The position numbers and the translations under genes were made by a program. The notes below the pieces were generated by a model. It was not told where the DNA came from and did no database searches. It was given only the letters and a program-made list of their open reading frames with translations. Below are positions 57,580 to 64,000 of a stretch of DNA of 64,000 bases, one piece after another; position 1 is the first letter of the stretch, and the number at the start of each line of letters is the position of its first letter. Source of the stretch: Alloyangia pacifica (lineage in GTDB: Bacteria > Pseudomonadota > Alphaproteobacteria > Rhodobacterales > Rhodobacteraceae); the NCBI RefSeq assembly GCF_003111685.1, contig NZ_CP022190.1, positions 186,001 through 250,000 on the forward strand. The letters run 5' to 3'.

Positions 57580-58505
57580 CAGAAGCTCCGGGTCATACGG
57601 TCGAGCACGCGGCGGCCAAAGAGGCTCGCCGTCAGATCGCACAGCAGCTTCGCCGTGCGCCCACGCTCATCGAGGAAGGGGTTGAGCTCGACGAGGTCCA
57701 GCGAGCGCACCAGCCCGGAGTCGCCCAGCGTCTCCATGATCAGATGCGCCTCGCGGAAGGTGGCGCCGCCGGGCACCGTGGTGCCGACAGCTGGCGCGAT
57801 GCCCGGCTCGAGGAAGTCGACGTCGAAGCTGACGTGCAGCAGGCCGTTCGCCGCGCGCACCTTCTCGAGGAAGGTCTTCAGCGGCGCCAGCACGCCGGTT
57901 TCGTCGATGGCGCGCATGTCATGCACCTCGATACCCTGCTCCGAGATCAGCTTGTGTTCGGCCCTGTCGACCGAGCGGATGCCCATCATGCAGATGTTCT
58001 GGGTCGGCACGGTGGCGGCGAGCGGCGGGTAAGCGTCGTTGCCCGGCTGGCCGGTGAAGTAGTTGACCGGCGTGCCATGCAGATTGCCGCTGGTGGTGGT
58101 CTCCAGCGAATGCAGGTCCGGGTGGGCATCGAGCCAGAGCACGAAGAGCGGGCGCCCCTGCCCCTGCGCGTAGCGGGCCATGCCCGCGACAGTGCCGGCG
58201 CTCATCGAATGGTCGCCGCCCATGAAGATCGGCAGGTCGTGCGCCCGGGCCGCTTCAAAGGCCGCGGCTTCCAGCACCTCGATCCAGGCGATGGTTTCAG
58301 CGAGGTTGTGAATCGCGTCGTTGTGGTGTCCCCGCGGGGACAGCGCCGGGATGGTCAGGTCGCCAAGGTCGGTCACCTGCCAGTCGAGATCGGACAGGGT
58401 CGGCTCAAGACCGGCGGTGCGCAGGGCGGCGGGGCCCATCAGGCAACCCGGCTGCGATGCGCCGGTCTGCACCGGGGCGCCGAGAAGGGAACAGGTTCTG
58501 GACAT
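57579..58505 (-). CDS. rocF: Arginase
   Basis: Mn2+ enzyme hydrolysing L-arginine to ornithine and urea. 308 residues from the ATG at 58505. Metal-ligand motifs: GGDHSMSAG, WLDAHPDLHS and SFDVDFLEP. The conserved loop NLHGTPV is present. The longer frame to 58595 overlaps the regulatory dyads and is rejected. First gene of the arginase-OCD operon, divergent from an Lrp-type regulator. Confidence 0.95.
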   Translation of the reverse strand: MSRTCSLLGAPVQTGASQPGCLMGPAALRTAGLEPTLSDLDWQVTDLGDLTIPALSPRGHHNDAIHNLAETIAWIEVLEAAAFEAARAHDLPIFMGGDHSMSAGTVAGMARYAQGQGRPLFVLWLDAHPDLHSLETTTSGNLHGTPVNYFTGQPGNDAYPPLAATVPTQNICMMGIRSVDRAEHKLISEQGIEVHDMRAIDETGVLAPLKTFLEKVRAANGLLHVSFDVDFLEPGIAPAVGTTVPGGATFREAHLIMETLGDSGLVRSLDLVELNPFLDERGRTAKLLCDLTASLFGRRVLDRMTRSF

Positions 58506-58561
58506 GGTCACTCCATCTGGATTTCGCGAAAGATGCATCGCTCGCTTGGCAATTTCACTCT

Positions 58562-58617
58562 TCAAAGTGGACATATCGTCATATCTGCTGTTCACTTTGA
58601 TCAGTTCTTAGATCAAA
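58562..58617. promoter_or_regulatory. Dyad-rich operator region between arginase and Lrp-type genes
   Basis: Two overlapping perfect inverted repeats. TCAAAGTG (58562-58569) pairs with CACTTTGA (58593-58600). TTTGATC (58596-58602) pairs with GATCAAA (58611-58617). The AT-rich spacing and location in the 120-bp divergent region fit an Lrp/AsnC regulator site covering both promoters. Confidence 0.6.
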
Positions 58618-58625
58618 TAGCGCGC

Positions 58626-59054
58626 ATGACCCAGCTTTCGCCCACCGATCGCGCCATCATCGCCGCCCTGCGCGGCGACTCGCGCATGTCGATCACCCAG
58701 CTTGCCCAGACGGCCGGGATCTCGCGCACCACGGCCCGCGCCCGGCTCGAGGCGCTGGTCGCCGAGGGGCGGATCCGGCGGTTTACCATCGAGACCGATC
58801 AGGACGTCGAGGGCGAGGTGCGCGCGATCACCATGGTCGAGTTGCAGGGGCGGCTGTCGCGCAACGTGATCCGCACGCTGACACGGATCCCCGAAGTGTC
58901 GACCATCCACGCCACAAATGGCGCCTGGGATTTGGTGGTGGAGATACGGACCGACAGCCTCGTCAATTTCGACCGGGTGCTGCGCGAGATCCGCGAGGTG
59001 CCCGGAGTGCTGAACTCCGAGAGCAGTCTCTTGCTGTCGCACGTTGGGGGATGA
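58626..59054 (+). CDS. Lrp/AsnC family regulator of arginine catabolism
   Basis: 142 residues. The N-terminal winged helix (LSPTDRAIIAALRGDSRMSITQLAQTAGISRTTARARLEALVAEG) is followed by an RAM-type ligand domain (VRAITMVELQG, ILNSE-like VPGVLNSESSLLLS). Divergent from the arginase gene, hence the likely arginine- or ornithine-responsive activator, as known for many alphaproteobacterial arginase loci. The long upstream extension from 57744 is a shadow frame across arginase. Confidence 0.92.
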   Translation: MTQLSPTDRAIIAALRGDSRMSITQLAQTAGISRTTARARLEALVAEGRIRRFTIETDQDVEGEVRAITMVELQGRLSRNVIRTLTRIPEVSTIHATNGAWDLVVEIRTDSLVNFDRVLREIREVPGVLNSESSLLLSHVGG

Positions 59055-59090
59055 GCCGGCGGCCCTGGGCCGCCGCACCGGAATGGAAAA

Positions 59091-59121
59091 CGCCGGCCCG
59101 GATCACGGGCCGGCGCTTGCT
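59091..59121. terminator. Terminator between the Lrp-type gene and the hydroxyacyl-CoA dehydrogenase-like gene
   Basis: A 10-bp stem, CGCCGGCCCG / CGGGCCGGCG, with a 5-nt loop. AAAA precedes it and CTTGCTTG follows, between converging genes. Confidence 0.7.
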
Positions 59122-59147
59122 TGCAGGACCTGCGGTCCTCCGGGTTC

Positions 59148-60101
59148 TCAGCTCTCGGCGTCCTCCGACAGCGCCTTGAGCCGGCGCAGCAGCGCCGCGT
59201 CGCGGAAGGCGACGTCCCGGGCGAAGCTTTCCTCGGTCGGCGTGCCATAGGCCTCGATCAGCATGGCGCGGGTCTCGGTGTCGAGCCGCGCGTCGCCCAG
59301 ATCGTCCCACCAAGTCTCGATCGCCTCGCCGAGGTGGTCGAGGAAATGCGCCATGCCGCCGACACCGCCCGCCAGCGCGAAGATCTTGCCCTGGCCGATG
59401 AAGGCCCACCGCTGGCCCGGCCCCATGGAGGCCGCGAGATCGATGTCCTGCATGGACGCGACGCCCTCGCGTGCGAGATAGACGCATTCGCGCAGCACGG
59501 CGGCCTGAAGGCGGTTGGCAATATGGCCGATCACCTCGCGGTTGAGCTTGATCGGCACCTTGCCCACCGACGTGTAACAGGCCATCGCCGCCTCGACCGC
59601 GGCCTCGGAGGTCAGCTTGCCGGGCACCACCTCGACCAGCGGCACGAGGTGCGGCGGGTTGAACGGATGGCCGACCACCAGCCGCTCGGGGTGGGTCATC
59701 TCGGCCTGCAACTCACTGGGCATGATGCCGCTGGTCGACGAGGCGATGACCACATGAGGCGCGAGCGCGGATTCCAGCTTCGCGTAGGTCTCGCGTTTGA
59801 TCTCGATGCGTTCGGGGGCGTTCTCCTGCACCAGATCGGCACCGGTGGCGGCCTCTTCGGGCGTGGCGAAGAAGCTCAGCGCCGCGAGCGCCTGTTCGAC
59901 GCTGCGGCCGGAGGTCTGGCCGAGCGCCTCGAGGGACGGCCAAGCGGCGGTGACAAAGGCGCGCAGCTTGGCCTCGGCACCCTCGCCGGGATCGCTGGCG
60001 CGGACGGTCAGACCGGCGCCGAGGAACAGAGTCGCCCAACTGGCGCCAATCGTGCCCGTGCCGATGACGGCCACGGTCTGGGGGTGGGTCGGGAAGGACA
60101 T
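59148..60101 (-). CDS. 3-hydroxyacyl-CoA dehydrogenase family oxidoreductase (L-carnitine or L-gulonate 3-dehydrogenase-like)
   Basis: 317 residues from the ATG at 60101. The N-terminal Rossmann fold has VAVIGTGTIGASWATLFLGAG (GxGxxG at 14-19). The catalytic His region is VVGHPFNPPHLVPLVEVV and the STSGIMPSEL block matches this family. One HCDH C-terminal domain only, so it is a small-substrate enzyme rather than a beta-oxidation multifunctional protein. Members include L-carnitine dehydrogenase and lambda-crystallin/L-gulonate dehydrogenase. It lies 66 bp downstream of the rhamnose kinase gene on the same strand; a role in sugar acid oxidation is possible but unproven. Confidence 0.75.
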   Translation of the reverse strand: MSFPTHPQTVAVIGTGTIGASWATLFLGAGLTVRASDPGEGAEAKLRAFVTAAWPSLEALGQTSGRSVEQALAALSFFATPEEAATGADLVQENAPERIEIKRETYAKLESALAPHVVIASSTSGIMPSELQAEMTHPERLVVGHPFNPPHLVPLVEVVPGKLTSEAAVEAAMACYTSVGKVPIKLNREVIGHIANRLQAAVLRECVYLAREGVASMQDIDLAASMGPGQRWAFIGQGKIFALAGGVGGMAHFLDHLGEAIETWWDDLGDARLDTETRAMLIEAYGTPTEESFARDVAFRDAALLRRLKALSEDAES

Positions 60102-60167
60102 GGGAAAACCTCTCTTATTCGGGAAATCGCGCATGGCTGGGCGGAAACCGCCTCGCTTGCGCGCACC

Positions 60168-61583
60168 CTAGCCGTTTGTCTGGCGGGGAAAAGACCCGTT
60201 GGTCGGTTCCGGCGCAAGCGCGGCGCGCCATGCCGCCGCGTAATCTGCAAGCGCGGCGGGGTCCGACGTCGGCTCATGTGCCTTCAGGGCACTCGGAGGG
60301 GTCTCCTTCACTGCCAGAAGCGCAGCGCCGATGCTGGTGCCGGTGGCCGAGTTGGAACAGAGCACCACGCGTCCCGTCGCCGCGGCCAGCATGTTGAGCA
60401 GCAACGCGTTGCGGGCAAAGGGCCCCTCGACAACCACCGGTCCCTCGGCCCCGGTCAGCGACAGGCATTCGGCGGTCATCAGCCCGAGGTAGAAGGCCAG
60501 CGCCACCGATTTCTCTCCGGGTGACAGCGCCTCGGTCCAATCGCCATGCGAGCCGGGGAACGGCCCCGAGGCGGTCTCGACCGAGGGCAGCAGCATCGCC
60601 TTGCGCGCGAGCACGGCGCGCAGGTCGCCTTCCGAATGCGGGCCGGTCTCGGGCTTCAGCATCTCGTACTCGCGCCCTCCCATGAAGCGCGCCGAGGGGG
60701 TCGCCCCGCCCAAAGCGTTCACATTGATCAGCAGGTCGCGCGCCGGATCTAGCGGCACCTGCGCGCCGCCGACCGCCATGGAAATCACCCAGGTGCCGGT
60801 CGAGACCACCGCGAAAGGCTGTGGCAGCGTCTTGAGATGCGGCAGCAGCGAGGCGTTGGAGTCGTGGATGCCGGAAAGAACCGGGGCTTCGGGTGCGATG
60901 CCGGTGCGGGAAGCGATCCGAGGCAGCAGCCTCCCGGCCACGTCACCCGCATGGGCGAGCGGTGCTATCTTCCCCTCGAGCCCGAGCGCTGCGACCAGCG
61001 GAGAGAAGGTGCCCTCGCGCGGTTGCCAGAGGTCGGTGTGGCAGCCGAGCGACGTGTATTCGCAGCCAAAGGACCCGGTGAGCAGCCCCGACCAGTACTG
61101 CGGATAGGTCACCACCCGCGCGAGCCGCGCGCGCAGGCCGGGCTGGGTTTCCAGCAGCCAATAGAGCTGCGCGCCCGCGTTCAGCCCCATGGGCAGCCGC
61201 GGCGATCCCGTCAGCGCAAAATCGGGGCGGATCGCGTCGTACACCGCCCCCAGCGCATCCGGCCCATTGTGTTCGTAATCCAGCACCGGGCAGGCCAGCC
61301 CGCCCTCGGCATCCAGCAGCACCAGCGAGGCGCCGTGGGTGGTGATGCTGATCGCGTCGATCCCGTGTTCGGCCTGAAGTTCGGTGAGCCCGTCCAGCAG
61401 GAAGGCCCAGAGCCCCGCGATGTCGTAATGCGGATAGGGCCCGTCACGAAGAACCCTGTTCGGAAGAGTTCGCACGCCGATCTCGGACATGCGCGCCATG
61501 TCGACAACGGCGAGCTTGGCGTTGGTCTTGCCGATGTCCCAGACCGCAACGTGACGGGGGCTCGGGGCGCGTGGCTTGGTCAT
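60168..61583 (-). CDS. rhaK: FGGY-family sugar kinase, rhizobial RhaK type
   Basis: 471 residues. The ATG at 61583 is favoured, with TGAGG 5 nt upstream; GTG at 61586 is an alternative. The N-terminal ATPase fold has VAVWDIGKTNAKLAVVD. The catalytic Asp is D241 in SGIHDSNAS, and VVSTGTWVISM is the phosphate loop. In Rhizobium leguminosarum the orthologous position holds RhaK, whose kinase activity is needed for rhamnose uptake by the adjacent ABC transporter. It follows rhaM in the same order as that operon. Substrate inferred from context. Confidence 0.87.
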   Translation of the reverse strand: MTKPRAPSPRHVAVWDIGKTNAKLAVVDMARMSEIGVRTLPNRVLRDGPYPHYDIAGLWAFLLDGLTELQAEHGIDAISITTHGASLVLLDAEGGLACPVLDYEHNGPDALGAVYDAIRPDFALTGSPRLPMGLNAGAQLYWLLETQPGLRARLARVVTYPQYWSGLLTGSFGCEYTSLGCHTDLWQPREGTFSPLVAALGLEGKIAPLAHAGDVAGRLLPRIASRTGIAPEAPVLSGIHDSNASLLPHLKTLPQPFAVVSTGTWVISMAVGGAQVPLDPARDLLINVNALGGATPSARFMGGREYEMLKPETGPHSEGDLRAVLARKAMLLPSVETASGPFPGSHGDWTEALSPGEKSVALAFYLGLMTAECLSLTGAEGPVVVEGPFARNALLLNMLAAATGRVVLCSNSATGTSIGAALLAVKETPPSALKAHEPTSDPAALADYAAAWRAALAPEPTNGSFPRQTNG

Positions 61584-61590
61584 CACGGCC

Positions 61591-61905
61591 TCATTTCATG
61601 TGAAACATCGGCACGAGCGGCACCGCCACCGGCGCGTTGTCAGGGTGGGTGCGCATGATGTCGGCCATATGCGCCCACCAGCGCTGCATCACCTCGGTCT
61701 GCGGCAGGGCGTCCATGCCGTGATCCTCGCGCCGCCAGAGCACGCCGAAAAGATGGTTCGTCTCGGGGTCGAGGTGGATCGAGTAATCCTCGACGCCGGC
61801 GTCTTTCAACAAGTCGACAAGCTCGGGCCAGATCGCGTCATGGCGGCGCTTGTACTCCTCGGCGCAGCCGGGGTTCAGCTCCATGCGGAAGGCGTATTTC
61901 TCCAT
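61591..61905 (-). CDS. rhaM: L-rhamnose mutarotase
   Basis: 104 residues converting the alpha and beta anomers of L-rhamnose. Key residues: H22 in [10 protein letters not shown], and the C-terminal block [22 protein letters not shown] with its tandem Trp. GGAGG is 5 nt before the ATG at 61905 and 2 nt before the one at 61908, so the shorter start is used. It overlaps the stop of rhaQ, and 7 bp separate it from rhaK. Called rhaU in rhizobia. Confidence 0.93.
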   Translation of the reverse strand: MEKYAFRMELNPGCAEEYKRRHDAIWPELVDLLKDAGVEDYSIHLDPETNHLFGVLWRREDHGMDALPQTEVMQRWWAHMADIMRTHPDNAPVAVPLVPMFHMK

Positions 61906-62906
61906 CATCGCCTCCACATCGCCCAGAGCCGCGGCAGGGCGATCACCCCGATCAGCAGCAGGCCGATGAAGATCGACATGACGATGCCCGGCACATTGAG
62001 CAGACCCAATCCGAAGGTCACCAGCCCCATGACGAAGGCGGCGATCACCACGCCGGGGATCGAGCCCGACCCGCCGAGGATCGACACCCCGCCCAGCACC
62101 ACCATGGTCACCACCTCGAGCTCCCAGCCGAAGGCGATGGAGGGGCGCGTCGAGCCGAGCCGCGAGGTCAGGCAAATCGCCGCGACGCCCGACATGAGCC
62201 CGGTGAGCAGGAAGAGGATGAACTTCACCCGCGCCACCCGGATCCCCGAGAAGGTCGCGGCGGTGGCATTGTTGCCGATGGCATAGACCATGCGGCCAAA
62301 GTTGGTCCGGTGCAGCAAGACGTAATAGAGGACCGCCAGCAGCGCGAAGAGTACGACCTCGAAGGAGATCACCCAAGCGACATAGCCCTGCCCGAAAAAG
62401 GCGAACTCAGCCGGGTAGCCGCGGTAGGCGCCATCGCCGAGCACGATGTAGGAAATGCCGCGGAAGAGGCTCATGGTGCCGATGGTCACCACGATGGACG
62501 GCAGGCCCATGCGGGTCACCAGCACGGCGTTGAAGGCCCCGCAGACAAGCCCGGTGGCAAGGCCGATCAGCACCAGCTCGGGCGTCCCCGCGCCGTATTG
62601 CACGGCGGCCCCCATGGCGGTGGAGCAGAGCGCGATGATCGAGGCGACCGAGAGGTCGATCTCGCCGCTGATGATCAGCAGCGCCATGGCGAAGGCGATC
62701 ATCGCCTTTTCGGTGAAGTTGAAAGTCGCGTCGCTGAGGTTCCAGGCGTTGAGGAAATAGGGCGACGCGAAGCTGTTGGCGATGAAGATCGCCACGGCGA
62801 CTGCGAAGAGCAGCAGCTCCCAGCTTTTCAGCAGTCGCGCGCCGGGGCTCTGGAGCCGGTCGGGGATGTGGCGAGGGGCCTGCTGCTGGTCGGCGATGTC
62901 GGTCAT
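61905..62906 (-). CDS. rhaQ: Sugar ABC transporter permease, RhaQ type
   Basis: 333 residues with about nine membrane segments. The BPD_transp_2 family block [18 protein letters not shown] and [19 protein letters not shown] are present. A polar N-terminus of about 28 residues precedes the first helix. It is the second of two permeases; the start overlaps rhaP by 4 nt. Role: import of L-rhamnose with RhaS and RhaT, which lie outside the window. Confidence 0.9.
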   Translation of the reverse strand: MTDIADQQQAPRHIPDRLQSPGARLLKSWELLLFAVAVAIFIANSFASPYFLNAWNLSDATFNFTEKAMIAFAMALLIISGEIDLSVASIIALCSTAMGAAVQYGAGTPELVLIGLATGLVCGAFNAVLVTRMGLPSIVVTIGTMSLFRGISYIVLGDGAYRGYPAEFAFFGQGYVAWVISFEVVLFALLAVLYYVLLHRTNFGRMVYAIGNNATAATFSGIRVARVKFILFLLTGLMSGVAAICLTSRLGSTRPSIAFGWELEVVTMVVLGGVSILGGSGSIPGVVIAAFVMGLVTFGLGLLNVPGIVMSIFIGLLLIGVIALPRLWAMWRR

Positions 62907-63883
62907 GCGTGGCCCTCCGCGCGCTTGAGAATGATGCGGCCCTTGCTGCGGGCCGAGCGGCTGTTGAAGGCCACCGCGACGATGATCGCCGTCCCAGAGA
63001 TGGCGAGCTGCCAGAACGGCGAGATGTCGACCACCGGCAGGGCGTTCTTGACGATGCCGAGAAAGAGCGCACCCAGGAGTGTGCCGAGGATGGTCCCTGC
63101 CCCGCCGGCGATCGAGATGCCGCCGATGACGCAGGCGGCCACGACCTCGAGCTCGAAGCCACCGGCGATATCGACATAGGCCACCGAGTAGCGGGCGACC
63201 CAGAGATAACCGGTGAGCCCCGCCAGCATGCCCGAGATGGTGAAGGCCATGAACTGGGTGCGGCCGACGTCGATGCCGGTATAGACCGCCGCATGCGGGT
63301 TGCCGCCCACGGCGTAAAAGGCACGGCCGAGCGGCGTGCGCGCGATGCCGATGAAAAAGAGCCCGGTGACGAGGATGGCGATCCAGGCGAGCACCGGAAG
63401 GCCGAGGATATCGGCGCGCGGGAAGCCGGTGAAGGCGGCGCTCATCTCATGCGCATTGACCCAGGCGCCGCCGGACAGGACGAAGATGAGGCCCCGGTAA
63501 ATGGTCATCGTGCCCAGCGTCACCACGATAGGCGGGATGTTGAGCGTCCAGACCATGATGCCGTTGATCATGCCCATCACTGCGCCCATGGCGAGCGCGA
63601 GGATCAGGATCGCGGCCACCGGTACGCCCGGATAGGCGGCGTTGAGCATGGCGCAGACCATGCCGGTCAGCGCGAGGTTGGCGGCGACCGACAGGTCGAT
63701 GCAGCGGGTGAGGATCACCACCGTCTGCCCCAGCGCCAGCAGGATCAGCGGCGAGGTGTCGGTGAACACCCGGGCAAGGTTTCCGGGCTCGACGAAGGCC
63801 GGGAACCGACTGGCGATCAGCGCCAGAAGCGCGAGGATCGCAGCCGACAGGATCGCCTCGCGCGATTTCAGGAAGGTTCTCAT
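62903..63883 (-). CDS. rhaP: Sugar ABC transporter permease, RhaP type
   Basis: 326 residues with about nine or ten membrane segments. Family motifs: ILTRCIDLSVAANLALTGM and GGISIAGGAGTILGTLLGALFLG. Starts MRTFLKSREAILSAA at 63883. First gene of the permease pair. Presumably transcribed from an operon whose binding protein and ATPase genes lie to the right of base 64000. Confidence 0.9.
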   Translation of the reverse strand: MRTFLKSREAILSAAILALLALIASRFPAFVEPGNLARVFTDTSPLILLALGQTVVILTRCIDLSVAANLALTGMVCAMLNAAYPGVPVAAILILALAMGAVMGMINGIMVWTLNIPPIVVTLGTMTIYRGLIFVLSGGAWVNAHEMSAAFTGFPRADILGLPVLAWIAILVTGLFFIGIARTPLGRAFYAVGGNPHAAVYTGIDVGRTQFMAFTISGMLAGLTGYLWVARYSVAYVDIAGGFELEVVAACVIGGISIAGGAGTILGTLLGALFLGIVKNALPVVDISPFWQLAISGTAIIVAVAFNSRSARSKGRIILKRAEGHA

Positions 63884-64000
63884 CGGGCGGCTCCCTGTGC
63901 CGGTGGGCGGCTTGGGGCGCTGCCCCCTCTTGGCCTGACGGCCAATTCAGCCCCGGGATATTTCTTTCCAGACGAAGGACAGGCGGCGGCGCGGATCATG
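63884..64000 (-). other. Right-edge intergenic or 3' end of an upstream gene
   Basis: 117 bp upstream of rhaP. One minus-strand frame is open from the edge to a TGA at about 63947 (17 codons) and could be the last residues of an ABC ATPase gene, but nothing recognisable is encoded. An inverted repeat, TTGGCC / GGCCAA, lies within it. Confidence 0.25.

Overview
The window is GC-rich (roughly two thirds G+C), densely coded alphaproteobacterial chromosome. Several features point to Rhodobacterales (the Roseobacter/Rhodobacter group). These are the DUF3035 lipoprotein, the DUF1674/SDHAF4 gene, the DUF4170 gene beside the Kdo transferase and lpxK, the neighbourhood rsmB - heparinase II/III-like - purH, and a complete Na+-translocating NADH:quinone reductase (typical of marine or halophilic members). 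The genus cannot be fixed from the sequence. I see no rRNA, tRNA, CRISPR array, prophage or insertion sequence. It reads as ordinary chromosome with accessory catabolic blocks.

Layout. 1-8.1 kb: the 3'-truncated lytic transglycosylase gene, dapA, a catalytic/non-catalytic M16 peptidase pair, a DUF3035 lipoprotein, lspA and a serine hydrolase. 8.4-10.9 kb: a two-gene PQQ-dependent membrane dehydrogenase, with a small membrane subunit and a periplasmic catalytic subunit. 10.9-17 kb: rsmB, heparinase-like and purH, an SDHAF4-like gene, and dapB. 17.2-23.2 kb: a tight forward run of rbfA, phosphodiester glycosidase, TldD/PmbA-like protease, CysQ-like phosphatase, DUF4170, Kdo transferase and lpxK. 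23.3-31.9 kb: aldehyde dehydrogenase, 1-Cys peroxiredoxin, MscS channel, MFS exporter, glyA, an apparently frameshifted nadK, and a VOC protein.

32-39.4 kb: the nqrABCDEF operon on the minus strand, with its maturation genes apbE and nqrM transcribed divergently from the same intergenic region. ApbE attaches FMN to NqrB and NqrC, and NqrM helps assemble the metal centre, so this is one self-contained Na+-NQR locus. 39.4-41.3 kb: a small membrane protein, a CBS-domain protein and a BASS-type transporter. 41.4-46.9 kb: a tripartite tricarboxylate transporter (tctC-tctB-tctA) overlapping a cytoplasmic gamma-glutamyltransferase-like hydrolase, with a divergent LysR regulator. 47-52.9 kb: an orphan ribbon-helix-helix protein, an M29 aminopeptidase, a Nudix hydrolase, a Pit phosphate transporter and a DEAD-box helicase with a repeat tail.

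53-56.5 kb: an EmrAB-type efflux pair and a divergent TetR regulator separated by two 18-bp palindromes. 56.5-59 kb: arginase and ornithine cyclodeaminase (arginine to ornithine to proline) with a divergent Lrp-type regulator. 59.1-64 kb: part of an L-rhamnose uptake and catabolism operon in the rhizobial order rhaP-rhaQ-rhaM(U)-rhaK, followed by a 3-hydroxyacyl-CoA-dehydrogenase-family oxidoreductase; the rest of the operon lies beyond the right edge.
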